The notes beneath the pieces were generated by a model. The model made no database searches, was not told where the DNA came from, and saw only the letters and a list, made by a program, of their open reading frames with translations. This document shows positions 34,098 through 47,553 of a stretch of DNA of 64,000 bases, in pieces. The position numbers were made by a program, and so were the translations under genes. Source of the stretch: Microdochium bolleyi (lineage: Eukaryota; Ascomycota; Sordariomycetes; Xylariales; Microdochiaceae); the NCBI GenBank assembly GCA_001566295.1, contig KQ964249.1:496001-560000 (forward strand). The letters run 5' to 3'. The stretch's first letter is position 1. The number at the start of each line of letters is the position of its first letter.

Positions 34098-37000
34098 GAC
34101 AGGAAGCTGTGCTGTGGGGAAGTGTAAGTGGCGTCTTGACTGCCGAGGAGTGCCAGAGTTGCTGCAGGTTCGGTCGACTCTTGTCAGCAACAAGGCAGGA
34201 GGAGACGCGGCTTTTTCAGGGTTCTTCAAGGGCGACCTGGTCCGATGAGGGGAGGAAGAGAAGAGGCGGGTGGTGATATTTAGGTATGGCCGTGCAGCGT
34301 GCCGGTCTGATGTGGCTACAATACTGGGACACCCCGTCCGTCTGGATAGCACGGATGGGGGCTGCTGCTTAGGTCATGATCTCGCAACGTGGAGTCCGAG
34401 CAGGGCCGGGACTAGGGAACTGGGGGCGAGATATCAGACAGACAGGGCCGCGCTGGCGGGGCCAGGGCTCCGGCCGGTAGCAGCGGATGCTTCCGAGACG
34501 CAGACTTGCGTCTCGCTGTTAGGGCCGGACATGGGAATAGTCCGTGGGCGGACGAGCTCGGTCGAGTGCCGTCGAGCGAGCCGTAGGGCTGGTGGGCGAT
34601 GAAGAACCTTGGACGCGTCGGACGCAGGGGCCAGAGGCGGGCGGGGTCGTGGGAGGGCAGGCACGAACGACTCTGACTGGCGCCCGTTCTTTCCCAACGG
34701 CCACCCTCACCGTCCAAGCCATGCCACATGTGCATGGTCATCTCCCCGGCCAGCCCTGGGAGTGCCCAGTGGGTGGCCGTCGACACGCCGCGTCCAGTCG
34801 AGGACCGTGATGGATCGGCACTGCGGAGTGCAGCGGACGGAGCAGCTGTCATCTCGAATGATGACAAAGGCCACCACGGGCGTATTAGGGTTGCGGGCCC
34901 CTGCGAGCCCAGCAACGTCGCTCCGGCCCCACTGGGCCCTTCTTTCCCCAAGAGGCAGTCTTTCCTTGTTGGGCGACGGCGCTGCTGGGCCATCGAGGCC
35001 ATCTCGGACTCACACCCACTCACACGGGCCCAGCACGCTCAGGGATCTCGCCTGCCCGGCCTGCCACAGCCCCAAAATAGCTCCACCACGACACTCGACA
35101 CAACCTCAGTCGTCTGTCGCGCGCACCACGCCTCGTCTCTTCATTCGCCCAACTACGAGCCTCTGCCCGCGCGCGCAAGCACTAGCCAGCCAGCAGTGCC
35201 ATCGGCTACATCATCTCGACTGCCGTTGCAATGCCTATCGCATCACATCACTGCCAATCTAGCGCACCGCGGCGCTCGGCGACGCGACTTTGAGCACTCG
35301 TTCTCCCATAGCAACTAGCGTACCCAGTGGCAGACGGAAACGGACCTTTCTTGCCGTGGCGTGGGGTCTGGTGTGGACCATGGGGACTGGAACGCAGTAC
35401 AGACCTGACCTATCCCGGTACGCCGGCCGCCGTCATTAAGCACGACGAAGACAAGGCCCGTGTGCGGCCAAGTTTCACCGACATCCACCCATGTCTCTCT
35501 CTCCAGCGCACCATGCGAGATGCTCGCTATGCAACGTCGGATGGCACCAGGCAGCAACTTTGGCCGCGGCTCCCCGGCTCCCGAGCCATCTCGGCCGGGT
35601 AGGGCGTCATGGGTCGCAGGCTCGCAGCACACAGCACGCAGCATGCGACCTTTGCATCCGTCGGCTCTGCCCCTCAGCATCCACGCGACTTTGCCGCAAC
35701 GCCTCGTCCAACCTCAGTGCAGGCCGGCTATTTCAGCAAATTGAGACCCATCGCACGTACACAAAAGTTCCAGCGCATGCCATGGTCGACACAAAGTCAG
35801 ACGAGTTGCCCCGTGCCAGAGACTGGAGAGTTGATACCTTGAGGTACAGGCTATCCTGCACAAGCCAGGCGAAGTCGACGGTCAAGAGGATTTAGAGTGC
35901 TGAGCATGTGAAATCAAGACCCTGCCAGGCCTAGGCCGGTACCGAAACAATACCTCTGTCCTGTTAGTCATGGGGTCAGCCCTGTCGTAGGCGATCTCCA
36001 TTACTGATGGACAGACGACAGACGGACCTGAGGCCGACCAACCACATGGTCTGCTTTCCGGGCCTATACCACAGACCCGCCTTGCGGGTAAAAGCTCGAG
36101 GCTCTCGCACTGGCACCCCGGAACTCACACTTAGCTAAGGCAAGCTAGCGTAGCGCGAGGTGTGGGATAATCGCGCGTATTCATCCTATTAGGGCAGGCA
36201 CCACTTTAACTTAATCAGAGTGCAGATACACCCCCCCTTCGGCAAGGCTGGTGCAATGGGCTTGGGGGCCAGAAATAGCACACGCTAATCTTTGCCATCC
36301 TTGACAATGTGACTTGAGGCGATGCCCTTTGGCTACGGCTCCTCGACCGACAATCATGCTTGTGCCGCGGTCAATGCTCGCAGTTCCTTCGGCCGGGCTA
36401 TCGGCTGCGCAATCAGGCAGCGGCAAAAAGACGCCTGCTCGGGACCGAGAAGATGATCATTAAATTGTGTCCCTGGCGCTAGTGGATGCTATTTCCGTCA
36501 ACACCGTGCTCTCGACAATCTCCACGTGGGCGTGCGCCATGACGCTGCGCTGTAACCATCGCGCATATCTGGCTGCCTGGTCGTACCGGGGGAGACACTG
36601 ATCGCGAATTGAGAATTAAAAAACAACCCAGAAGCTCAAGCACCGCATCCCTGGGTAGCGTAGCCATTCGGCTTAACTGCGCCCTATTTGGAGAGAAATG
36701 GCAAAGGCGGTGCTTTTTGGGGAACCAAGGACGAGAATGTGGTAACGTGAGGCCGGGTACCAAGTGGTGCCTGATGTCAGGCTACAGAGAGATCTGCGCT
36801 TCTATCAAGCTGGCTTGCTAGCTAGGGACACGACGTTTGGTTCTGGCCCTTTGAAGAGGGAACGTAACGTTGTGGTGCGATGTGGCTTTCGGGTCCGAGA
36901 TTTTGCCTTGGCCAGCTAGGCTCTCTTAATCATGCCCCCCAGCCATGTGTGTTCTTCTTTTCATTAGGTTTCTAGTTCTCACCTCGGACGTTAGAGCTTT

Positions 37001-39620
37001 AGGGAGCACGTAGGTCAAGGTGTGAGATTTCTACATAGTGTCCACTATTGGGCCGTAGGCGGCTTTCTTTATTTTTTGGCTCCGCAAATGTATATACTCA
37101 CGTGCTCCGTTAGTCGTCGTGTTCAAACCATGGCGCTCGAGGCAAGTTATCACATTGTTGTAATAGCCTAAGCTACAGTTCGTACCGTCACAGGACAGGG
37201 TAAGCTCTAGTTCACGACATATCCATAGCCGCGGCGGTTTAAGAAATAGCTGTGGAGGTGTGCTCTCTTAGCCCCCTTTGGAAGGGTCAGCGACCTCGTG
37301 TCGTTAATTAGTCCTTAGACTCGCGCATGGCAGTCTGTCGTGACATTATTCGAGCACGGGGCTGTTGCTCGGGTCAATGGCCCGTCATAGATCATAGTCC
37401 AGGCCAACCAGCAGTCCGCACAAGCATCTTTCTGTTCGAGGTTGTGTTTCGAATATACTCTGCTCCAGGACACACAAGCTCTGTCCCCATCGGATCGCTC
37501 GCCGCCTCCGCCGGAGATATAGTCACGATTTCTCCCCCCTGACGCCCAAGAACACATATCCACATATACATCAGTGCCCCACAATGTCCGAGATTGTGGG
37601 CGGGAATGGCATTGCGGAGTTAAAAAAGCAAGAGCGAGAATACATCCACCTACCACACACGGCGACTATTCTTACATGTGGAGCCAAGACCCCAGGCCTA
37701 GCGGAGCCAGCTTGCTGCCGGCCGTCGGGTGGAGCACAATAGCGTACCTAGGGTATGTGTTCCTTCGTGGCCAAGAGGCTGGTAGTGTGGGCAGCTATGT
37801 GCGTTTCCTATGCTGCTGCCTTGTAGGCAGATTCGTATTGGCAGTGCAGTGTTTCCACAAGATGCTGTCGACCAGAGGGGCGCAGTCTAAGCCCCCCGCG
37901 ACGTTCTGGATCGTGCATGCATGGAGTAGGGAGAATGCGTCCTCGCGAGGTGGTTAGTTAGTTATGATTGTGTGCAGACCAGGAATCGGGGATTGCACAT
38001 GTCCTTCTCCGGGGCGGGGGATGGGGGTAAGGGCAAGGCGCGCCGGCGTATGCAGGACTTGTTGAGCAAATACCGGAGACGGCTCCGACGAAGAAAAGAA
38101 CGGACGGGGTGGCTTTCCCTGATTCCAAACAGGCGAGGACAGAGGCTGGCTGGGATCGGGATTGCCCCAAAGGTCAGGGATGACAAGGGCACCCCTGACG
38201 ACCGGAGAGGATGGATGCATCGTGGCATACAAGGTCCATTTCTTTGCAGGCACACCCCTTCTCTCCTGTCTCCTGTCTCCTTGTTTGCGTACCGTACCTA
38301 TCTGCTCGCTGACACAACACGCATTTCTCCTGCCCCGCCCGTCCCGAGCGGCGGTGCCAATCTTCCACATGCACAGCCAATCAAATACACCACCGGGAAG
38401 CTTCCAGACCTCTTCCTCCTCAATGCTGCTTGTGTGTTTCAGAAGTCCCTTTCCCGGATTCAGCAGAGCCAACGGCGTGGCGCTGCGGACAGGGAGTTGT
38501 CCTGCAGCCGACTTTGCCCTTGTCCAGCTTGCCGAGAGAGGTCCATGTAGGTCCGCATACCCGTCAGGGGAAATCGTTGAAGCCAGACAAAGTCTAAAGC
38601 TGTCTGTGTCGGTAGCCGACTTCTTTTTTACCATCTTCTTCGTGGCTGGCTGGCTAATTTGAGGGTCGTGGCTCAAGTGAGCTCCGACACGGGCTGTCTG
38701 AAGTCGTGGAGCTTGGTATTACCCCCCCTTCCCACGCAAGAGATATCATGCGGGCGTTTACTTGAAGCCGGCTACGGAACATGTAGTCGCCTGATGGCTA
38801 GTCTGGCCGTCCTGTAACGTGGCAAAGGACTGTTATGTGAATTCAGGGTGCCCCTCCCGTTGATTGCCACGTTCAAGTACTTTGCTGCGTATAATGCAAT
38901 CACGGCTCTTGGCACCGCCTGTAAGGTGGACATGTCGACGCTCCGCCACACGCTCGTGGAAGTTGGGTGCGGAATAGTCAAATCCGTCCACAGCCAGTTA
39001 CGGCCTCGGTGTCGGCCAGTCTCTCCAGCGAGCCATGACGACGAGTCACAGCAGCGCCCCATCTTGGCAATTCACTCCTCGTGCTGTCTGCATGCAAGAT
39101 TACCGCAGCCACCTACGTAGAAGTCACAATCCTACGCATATGCAGCCAGCCACAAAATCAGCGCCACCTTCGGGCCCGCAGAGTAGACGAGGTCCTCGGC
39201 TCCGAAGGATGAATGCTTCTTCAGTCCACAGCGGCTGTTTGCTGAGGACACTGGCATAGTGAGACTCGCTTTCCCCCCCATTTGAATGGATGCCCTGTTC
39301 GTGTCCGCACAAAACATCAGCCTGAATTCGCCGAGGAATATGAAGGAGAAACCGCCACGCCTTCTCCGGGGCGCGGATTGGTTCCTTTTAGGAAGGGGAC
39401 TTCCTACGAATTGTGATGACAGACAAGGCACTTTCGGCTTTTGATGACCACTAATTATCAAAAACGAATCTCTGGCGTGCCCTTCCCGCTATTCTAACTA
39501 GAGTGAAAATATTGAGCAAAACCATGATGAGCTATAAATTGACCACAGTCCAGACGAGGATACAATCCCTCAGACATATTATTTCGTCAGCAAAGGCCGA
39601 AGTCCCGAGATCGGTGCTGT
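34098..39620. other. 5.5-kb gene-poor interval
   Basis: The longest stretch without a convincing gene. The first 1.2 kb (34.1-35.3 kb) is GC-rich and probably promoter and leader DNA. From about 35.9 to 37.6 kb the sequence becomes TA-richer with many short CTAG, TTAG and TAGC words and no open frame beyond 113 codons, the look of an eroded insertion. At 37954-38676 a 240-codon minus-strand frame and a 192-codon plus-strand frame overlap; neither has a motif. No terminal inverted repeats or transposase motifs could be identified by eye. Confidence 0.45.
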
Positions 39621-42600
39621 TTAGAATCTTCTGAAGAAATCTCTGTACCTCCTCCTTGTGCTTGTGCTTGGTGTTTCCGAATGTGACTGCCGCGAGCCAG
39701 GAGGGGCCACAGAACCGAGACCTGATGTAGGAGCAGGACCCGGCACTTCCCTTTGTGACCTCTGGGGTGCCGAGCTTCCTAAATCCCCAGGTTTGACAGA
39801 TCCGGAAGTGGAACCTGGGGCAGGTGTAAGCGTCGTCATCGGGGACCCTTGAAGCAGTAGGCTTCCAGACCCTCCCCCCAGGGATCTCCCAGACATCTCG
39901 AGGCTGCTCTCCTCATGGCTAGCGCCTTGTGATACATCACGGCTGAGATCTTTGGTGGCCAAACGTGGTAGCTTGCCCCGGTGGTCAAACACAACTGCGC
40001 CTTGGATGTTCAGAGCCATGAGGTCCACGGGACTGTGCTCCTTCAGAAGACCGAGCTTCTGCCACCAGGAACCACAAACCAGCGACTGCACAGGATCCAA
40101 AGAGCAACTTGGCCCTTCCGAAAGTCTGCCCTCCTGGTCCATACATGAGCATGGCGCTCCTGGTGCCAACCTCGATAGCCACGTAATACTCCGTGTCAAT
40201 TGCCCTTTTTTCAGCTGTGGCTCGTCTCTCAGTAGCTGCTTCTTGTAAAGCATCTGGAGGGTAGACACCGAGGCTCCAAGGTAGTCCATACTTGGTGGCA
40301 AGCTTGACCACGAAACACACACGGGATCATTATCGGAGGGTTTGATCAGATCTCCAAAGGCCCGGCCGAAGATGACCAGGCTCTGCAGCGCCCGAGCCAG
40401 ATCATACCACCCACTGCCCACTGCATGGATGTGTTTTATGCGAGGGAATATGGAAGTAGCAGGGTCGATGATGTCCATAATGTCGAAGCCGATGACACCC
40501 CGTCGGCGATCTAGTGTCTGCATGAACTCGATGCCATCACCTCCTCTAATCTGCGCGCTACTCGCATCAGCAAGTAGTTCGAGGTTGTGGAGGATTTCCT
40601 CAACCAGATCCCCGAATCTGAAATGTTGTGGCTGCGCGGCTCCGCCTGGTGAAGCGTTACGGAGTCCATATAGTGGCAAGTCCAGATTCGCCGTTCTCTT
40701 CAGGGTCTCAATGGCGGCCTGCCTGCTATTGAGACCCGGCGAAGCCTTTTGAAGCTGGGATAGGTTGAAGAGCCACTCGTGTGGGAATTCTTCATCGTTC
40801 ATACTTCGATACAGAGACGCACGAACTAGGTACAGGACTGCTGAGGCGCCGTCCACGAGCCAGGCGCGGCTAGTTTCAGCATCGTGGAAAACGACAGACT
40901 GTCGAATCGCCCAGACCAGGCGGTTCTGATAGTTGCGTGCTCGCGACAGACGTATTGGTTGAGTCTTTTTGTTGATCATGACGTCGAGGCCGAGCACCGC
41001 ATCCGCTCCGGCTTCCAGATAGAGGCGATCAATGACGATATGTGCTGGTGGTCGAGTTAATCCCGAAGGAGATATGTCATATGTTACTTGAGGACTTCCT
41101 ATTCGAGACCGAGCAGTCAAGCGTCAGTCCCACTATACTTCTTCGAGCCAACTTGACTCACCTGCAAGACTTACCACAGAGATCTACTGCTTTATTGCAC
41201 CACCCAAGGAAGTGCCGAGAGTCCTCCAGCTGCCTCAACTCGGCGGCGACGGGAGCCACCGTTGGCTCGTTGTATGACATGCGTAAACCGTGGTGTCGTG
41301 TGAACAGGAGGTGCTATAGCACAACGCCAGGCACCGCAAATGTCACAGTGAACAGTGAATTGAAGCCCTTCATGATGATACGGTTGCTGATCTTCACGAC
41401 TTGAGTAGCACCAATCAAGGACGACAACGCCCGGAGAGACAATTCAAGCCCGGTGCTGGGGATAGGTCTCCGGAGCGTCGGATACGCGACCATTGTTTGA
41501 TTGGTGATAAGCGGACACCAGCAGGCTCCTGGTATCGAACTTTGCCGAGGTAGCTCAGTGCTGCTATTCGGAAACAGTATTAAGGTGCCATATATGAGCC
41601 CATCCGATCCGTTTGATTCTGGGAAATCAATGTTGTTCCAAGTTGGGGTGCGGATGCGAAACCTAGAGCTCGTCTGTAAGGCACAAAGCAGCCAGCCAAG
41701 TTGCTCCACGATTTCTGCTATGATGTACAAGTTTCCAGTTGCTATGAAGGTAGTTCCTTCCGATGAGCTGCGGTATGCCCTGAGTTTGTAGATTATGGGA
41801 TTTGCGGTGCTGCTTGTTTCTTCTGCTTCCGGTGGCTTGTCTGTGGGAGTCGTTAGAACAAGCGTGGTGCGAATTGTGCGAACACAACTTACAGTAAATC
41901 GTTTCGTCCTCCTCTGCAAGGAACAATCTGCGAAGCAATACCACAATGGGAATATGTGTCTCCGGCCACGTCTGAGCGGCATACTCTGTGACTGTTGTGG
42001 CTTGACACTCTGTCCAGCATCCAGCAAGGCAACTGATTCCATCCAGATGCTCACTTTGAGGATTCTCCACGCCGACAGACTTTAAGTAAGTCACGATGTC
42101 CCAAAGCTCAAGTTTTATTCTCAACTCAAACGGCACGACCAGTCCCGAGCGGCTCATCAGCGTAGGTGAACACCATGCCCTGAGGAGTCCCCGATTGACG
42201 CTGCTCATAGAGTCCATAGCTTCAGAGTGGCTTCTATTGAGCTTGAGGTATGTCTGGGCTTTACTGATGAGCCACCGGGAAGATGCTGACTTTCTGACAA
42301 AGTCTTCATAGTCTGAGTATTGGAACGACTGAGCTTCGGAGTGAAGATCGATGCCAGCCATCCAATCTCGTACTGGGCCGGTTTCATTCTTGTGCGGTTG
42401 GCACGTCGTGGAATCGTCGGCATCGTTGATGTCATGATCCTTATCGTCATAGACTGCCAATGAGCTGTAAAGGCCACTGTGAACTCGGTGTGATATGCAT
42501 TGCCTTCGAATTTCGCTGAGACTCGCGGATGGTCATTCGACTAGATCAGTGTACAATTTTCCGAAGGCAGGACCACTCACCTCCTCCTTTGGTTCAGGAT

Positions 42601-43826
42601 GACTGAGATCTCCCGGTGAAATCGGGTTTTCGCCTCGTCGTGCAACAACCAGCTGAATGATTGCAACATTGCGTCAAATGCCTTCGGTTGTATGTCTAGA
42701 CATACAGATCGGTCAAAATCGCCTGTGACGTCCCGCTTGAGTTGGTTTGAGAACATGGGGATATAGTGCGGCTGTACGCTATCATCGTCGGTGACTGTGG
42801 AATATATGGTTCCTGTTTCCCATTCGTCTTCACTTTGACTCTCTTTTCAGATTTGTCAGTCACGAACGCTCCCCTTGGCTTTGGCTGACGATATATTCAC
42901 TTCTCTGGGTGGATCTGGGGAGACTACCTGCTGTGGCCTCGCTTGATGGCACTTGTGCGGTCTTGTATTCGGCTTCGGGTCTGATTGTTGTGCAATATGC
43001 TGATGATACAGTGCCGTTGCTTTTGGAAACAACGTCGAATACCGACGGAGGCAGCCTGCTGGTACTGTCACTTTCGTCCCCCGCTCCGAAGGAGGAGGCA
43101 TCGTGTTTATTAGCCTCCGTAAACTCCTTGGTAGATGGCCCTGGCTGCTCATACGAAGCTACAGAAGCGTCGCCGTCGAGACCGGACCAGGTTCCATCAG
43201 ATTCTGTCGGTGATAGCCTTGGGTGATCCGCCGAAAAGATTCGCGGACCCCGCGTGGCTGTGATAGCCGTTCTGCTCCCCGAGTCGGCCGTATAAGTGTC
43301 TTTTCTTACCCGCATAGGGGCATCTTCTTGTGGGCCATCTTGGTTCGAGGATGACCCAAGATGCCTGGTGCGCAGCTTGGGCGGTCTGGCTCTGTGAGGC
43401 GCTTCAGACATCAAGTGTCTCTCCACTCGCCACAATTGCATTGCAACCTGCATCCCTGGGTACACGAGCTCGTTCCAATGGGCAGGCAATATGACATCTT
43501 CCTCGGGGTCGATGAGATGGTAGAAACTATGACGCACTTGATATCCGATATCATCATGGATGTAGAAGAAAGCCTGCTTGATCAGTACTTCGATACCCTA
43601 AAGCAGCGCCAGCCTGCGAGTTGTTACTGAATATATGGAGAATTTCACGAACACTCCAGGTCCGACACTTATCGAAGGGGAACTTGAACTTGCGGCCAAT
43701 AGCATCCGTGAAACAGATCAGCTCCCTGGTCGAGCCTGCGACCTTCCTTTCAGGCCGTCGGATGTTCAGATTCGCTGATGCTCGAGGATTGATAACGGGA
43801 CGTGGGACGAAACTTGCGTCGGACAT
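39621..43826 (-). CDS. large ubiquitin-like-domain (ULD) protein, one in-frame TAG
   Basis: Exons on the minus strand are 43826-43653, 43597-42928, 42842-42581, 42515-41893, 41840-41175 and 41098-39621. All phases close, giving 1290 codons plus the stop. About residues 35-113 form a fungal ubiquitin-like domain: F-x-D-A-I-G-R-K-F-x-F-P-F near the start, T-W-S-G-I-E-V-L-I-K-Q-A-F across intron 1, H-L-I-D-P-E-E-D-V-I-L-P and P-G-M-Q-V-A-M-Q-L-W at the end. A Ser/Thr-rich linker follows, then about 900 residues of unknown, mainly helical sequence and a Pro/Ser-rich tail. Intron 1 uses a GTTCGT donor. Exon 5 contains TAG at 41314-41316 while both flanks stay open, so the gene may be a fresh pseudogene, have a hidden intron or be read through. 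Extra exons upstream of 43826 are possible. Confidence 0.72.
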
Positions 43827-44884
43827 TGCGGATTGCGCTGCTATGTGGCATCTGTATCATGATCTGAGATCGTTGATGCCTCTAGCGACTGACTTTCCTG
43901 AGGGGCTTCTGTCGATCCCGTTGAATCGATCCCTCTTGCGAAGACGTCGAAGCTGGTACCAAACGTGGTGAAGGGCCACAATCGGAGGATAAAGAGCTGG
44001 CCCCGTCTAGCCTGCCCACAGCCTCAACATCTTCCACGGTCGGACGAGGTGGGTATGCAAGTGGGAGTGTGGTAGGCGAGGCAAGCACCGTGAGACTGCC
44101 AGGAGCTGTGCTTTCCATCTTTGGATGAACCGACGAGGAATCCGCCATTGTGCCGACCATCCGAAGAGGACGCTGGATTTCAAGTTGATGTTGCTCGCAA
44201 GCAGAAAGGCCATTCTGTTCCCGTGCATGGGAGGATGTCTTTGTTGGCAATGGTGTTGTTGGTCGAAGCGGGGTTGACAAGGCTCTGGCGGCTCATCCTG
44301 AATGCAGGCCATCCCCCGCTCATGATCAATCTGAACTGATTGGATCAGGGTTAGACCGATCAATATGTAGCAGGGTTGCCACAGAGGCAGAAAAGGTTGC
44401 GAAGGGCACTTGAGGTAGCACGGATGCCTGCTTAGGGGTCTTTTGCGGCCTCAGTGCCTTCGTAAGCTCTGTCCGTAATCGTGGAGAATTCAGGCAGACG
44501 AACCTTGCCATATCGTATATCAAGACCGGGCAAGGCGACCGTCTTCTGCTTGTCGAAAAGCTCTTCGGGTCTCATACAAGGAATGACCGTAGCCGGTGAA
44601 CTGTGACAAGCTCATTCTTTTGATATTGACACACATCTCTCAGGGAGCAGAGATATGCGGATGGAGAGACGTCCAAATGGTTTCGAAGAGAGATGGACCC
44701 TCGAGTGGTATTGATCGCTTTAAAATATCATGACTGAAAACCTGTGCTCCCTATGCTAAACGTGCCCCGTGCCATGCCATGCCGTCGTGAAGAAAACCCG
44801 AAATCCAATCCTCTAATCGTTACAATACGCCTCTGCAAGTGATGTTGAACACCGCAGCTGGTCGTCGAGTGCCCGCGCCGGCCC
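43827..44884. other. intergenic or 5' exons of the ULD gene
   Basis: On the minus strand, a 132-codon Ser/Thr/Pro-rich frame (44280-43882) and a shorter frame starting at 44573 (MRPEELFDKQK) could be 5' exons of the ULD gene, or leader DNA. No splice combination was found that is clearly better than starting at 43826. The remainder, 44580-44880, is the 3' region of the ULD-side DNA and of the RING-CH gene. Confidence 0.4.
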
Positions 44885-46342
44885 TCACTGGTGCACGCTC
44901 CGATTCGTCGCGTTCTGAATCTTACGCAGAGGGCGATTCATCGCCCGCCTGTACTTGACGTACAGGAAGAAGGCGTCCTTCAGCACCACGAACAGGCACC
45001 CGCCCACGAGACTGCGGCCCCAGCGCTCCTGAAGGAGGCCGGTGACCCGGCCGCCACTGAGTGGCCTCGTGACCAGCCGCGAAGGGAGCAGTCCGCGCAG
45101 CAACTCGCCCGCGCCATAGCAGACCGCGGGGAAGATGAGCGCACCCGCAATGAAGTTGAACGGCGACTTCTCGGCGAGGTCGAACACGCGTTGCCGCTCT
45201 TCGCCCCCGGCGCCACCATTGCCGGGCCCCGCGGCGTTTGCGGGCTGGGGCATCTCGCCGACGTTGTCCTCCGGGTTGATCTCGTTTTCCTGGACTTCCC
45301 GCGCGCCACCGAAGTTGAAGTTGATCTCGGCTTGGAACTGGATGTCGCGTGCCGCGTGTCCGCCGAAGCCTGCAATGTTGGCAGCGTTGCCGTCCGCAGC
45401 GTTATCTTGGGTGTCATCGCTACGTAGGTGAGGAGCCCGTGCTATGCGGTCCCAGCGCTTCTCGAGCTTATAGAATAATCTCCGGTAGAGGTAGAAGTAT
45501 GCGGACTTGAAGGCTGGGTAGATGAGCATGGCCTGCTCGAATGTTGGCGGCCACGCAGGCTGGTCGGGCGTCAGTTTGCCGATCCCTGTCCATGATACGG
45601 CCTGCAGTTCGAGCTATACGGTCAGCGCCTTCTTACTCAAATTTCCTTTGCAGCCAGGAGATAAGGACCAGACACAACTCACCAGCATTGACGTTGGGAT
45701 AGCGAAGATGCCTCCCAAGTTCAGTCGATTGAGGATCAATCCAGGTCCAATAAAGGGAAGGACGAAGAAGTGCGCGAAGTTGATGGAGGGTTCCATAGCC
45801 ATCAACGGGAAGAGGCTGCGCAGATAGCCCTCGAAGCCCTGATTCGCGACATCCTTGATTATGAACCGTGTGGCCGCCTCGGGGCCTGCGAAGATCTCGA
45901 TCGCCTCGATGCCGTAGAGGGCGCTCCCCACGAGGGCGCCGGAGCCGACAAAGCTGAGCAGGATCGTCGGCGACCAAGCAGTCAGGAGCTTGTTGAGGTA
46001 GTCGCTGAGGTGGACAAGGGGGTCGTATTTCTCCGAGACGCGGACCTTTGACTTGCACTGGGGGCAGACAAGAGGCTTCTGCTGGGATTCGAGGTCGGCA
46101 ACCCAGTCGAGCAGGCATTCGTGATGGCCTTCAAGGGAGCATTTGCAGGGAGTCGACCAGTCGCGGGGCAGCTTGCATATGGGTTCGTCGGTAAGGCACA
46201 CGAAGCATCGGCGGGTGTCGCTGGGCGGGAAGTGCGAGGAGTCTGTCGCAGCTTGCTCGGAGCTGGGCGGCAGCGTGTCGCGCCGTGCCGCTGTCGGCTC
46301 TACAACGGGGTCGGGCCCGGAAGGGGGACTTGAGGAAGCCAT
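44885..46342 (-). CDS. RING-CH membrane E3 ubiquitin ligase-like protein
   Basis: Likely a membrane-bound ubiquitin ligase of the MARCH/RINGv type. Exons 46342-45683 and 45613-44885 join in phase to 462 residues. The N-terminal zinc-binding set is C46, C49, C66, C68, H73, C76, C93, C96, which is the C4HC3 order of RING-CH domains. Several hydrophobic segments follow (about 110-130, 170-215, and two more after residue 370). Between them lies a hydrophilic loop rich in Asn, Ala, Gly and Glu. The C terminus is basic and cytosolic by simple charge rules. The compartment (ER or mitochondrial outer membrane) and substrates cannot be read from the sequence. Confidence 0.88.
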
Positions 46343-47553
46343 GATCTGCCTGCGGAGGCTCTGGTCGTGCGTGGTGATGTCGGTGGTAGCCAGTGGTTGT
46401 CAAGCTGGGAATGCTGACACGAACGATGACGTGGTGGTCAACGCGACTGAGCACAGACGGCGACGTCCCCAGGGAAGGTGCGGCAGTCTCGCGACGCCGC
46501 TCGGGAGAGAATGGACACGGGCACGAAGCCGGGCGTGGCCGATGAGGTCGAGATGTTGCCGTGGGCTGGGGTGGTTGCGACAGGTGAGGAATCGGCGAGG
46601 CCGGAAACGCGGGAAGGCTGTGGCCTGGTCGTGTTGGGCGTTGGGGTGGTTCGCTGGTGACCTCACAGGCTCACCCTCGCCGACCTGACCAGGGTCCGGC
46701 CCCCCCGCAGCTAAGCCGAGGCCTGTCTTCTGCACAGAAAGTACCCGAACGTATGTGCATCATGTTGCAGTGGTGAGATAGCTATCTACTCTACTCTGTT
46801 CGGGTCAATATGCTGGCAATCAAGCAGATCATCCTGCTCCGAGCGACGAACCTGCAGACTCGACCTGTTGAGAAGATCAAGGAGCTGAAAAAACGGTCGA
46901 GCAGCGGAAGTCTCAGACAGCTGTTCGGGTCTTTGGCAGGGAGCACGGCGCCTAACTTACGCCGATATATCTCAAGCATAAATCCGGATCGAACTTGCTG
47001 GTAGGAACGACAGGTTGTGGCACGTCCTTAGCCGACCCCAGGCTGGGATGCTCGACATCATATTTCACCAAAGACAGCACTTTGCAATACCATATCAAGG
47101 TGCACATCAAGCCGAGCTTCGCTACTGTCTTGGATCAAGAACCGCCGCACCGAGTCATTGTCGACAACAGCCCATCTGCACACGCGCTGTCCACTCAGAT
47201 GCGCCGCCTGGCGCTCCTCGCCTTGAACTGCCCCCGTATCACCACCCACCACCACCTTCTTCACGACAAGCATTGCGACAGCGCCCACCACCTTAATACA
47301 TGGGCTGACGTACGCTCGCTCTGCGTAGAGGAGGCGCAATCGTTGACAACCCCAGTCCACCACCACGCCAATCTCGGCCAGCATGCGGCCACCAAGAGTG
47401 GTGCCGCCGTGGGTGGCGGTAGGCTGCCAGTCTCCCGGCCTCAAATATAATACTTGACCGGCCTGATTGTCTGGATTCTTATATCTCGACGCTTGCCCTT
47501 CACTATCAATCGAGAGGAGCTTTGTCAGTTCGCAATAACTACACTCTCCAACA
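46343..47553. other. divergent intergenic region
   Basis: Promoters of the RING-CH gene (minus) and the secreted ART-like gene (plus). A 64-codon basic frame at 46810-47001 (+) is open but unsupported. Nothing else recognised. Confidence 0.45.

Noticed and set aside
37954..38676. 240-codon minus-strand frame in the gene-poor interval
   Set aside because: No recognisable domain, no codon preference like the neighbours, and overlapping open frames on both strands.
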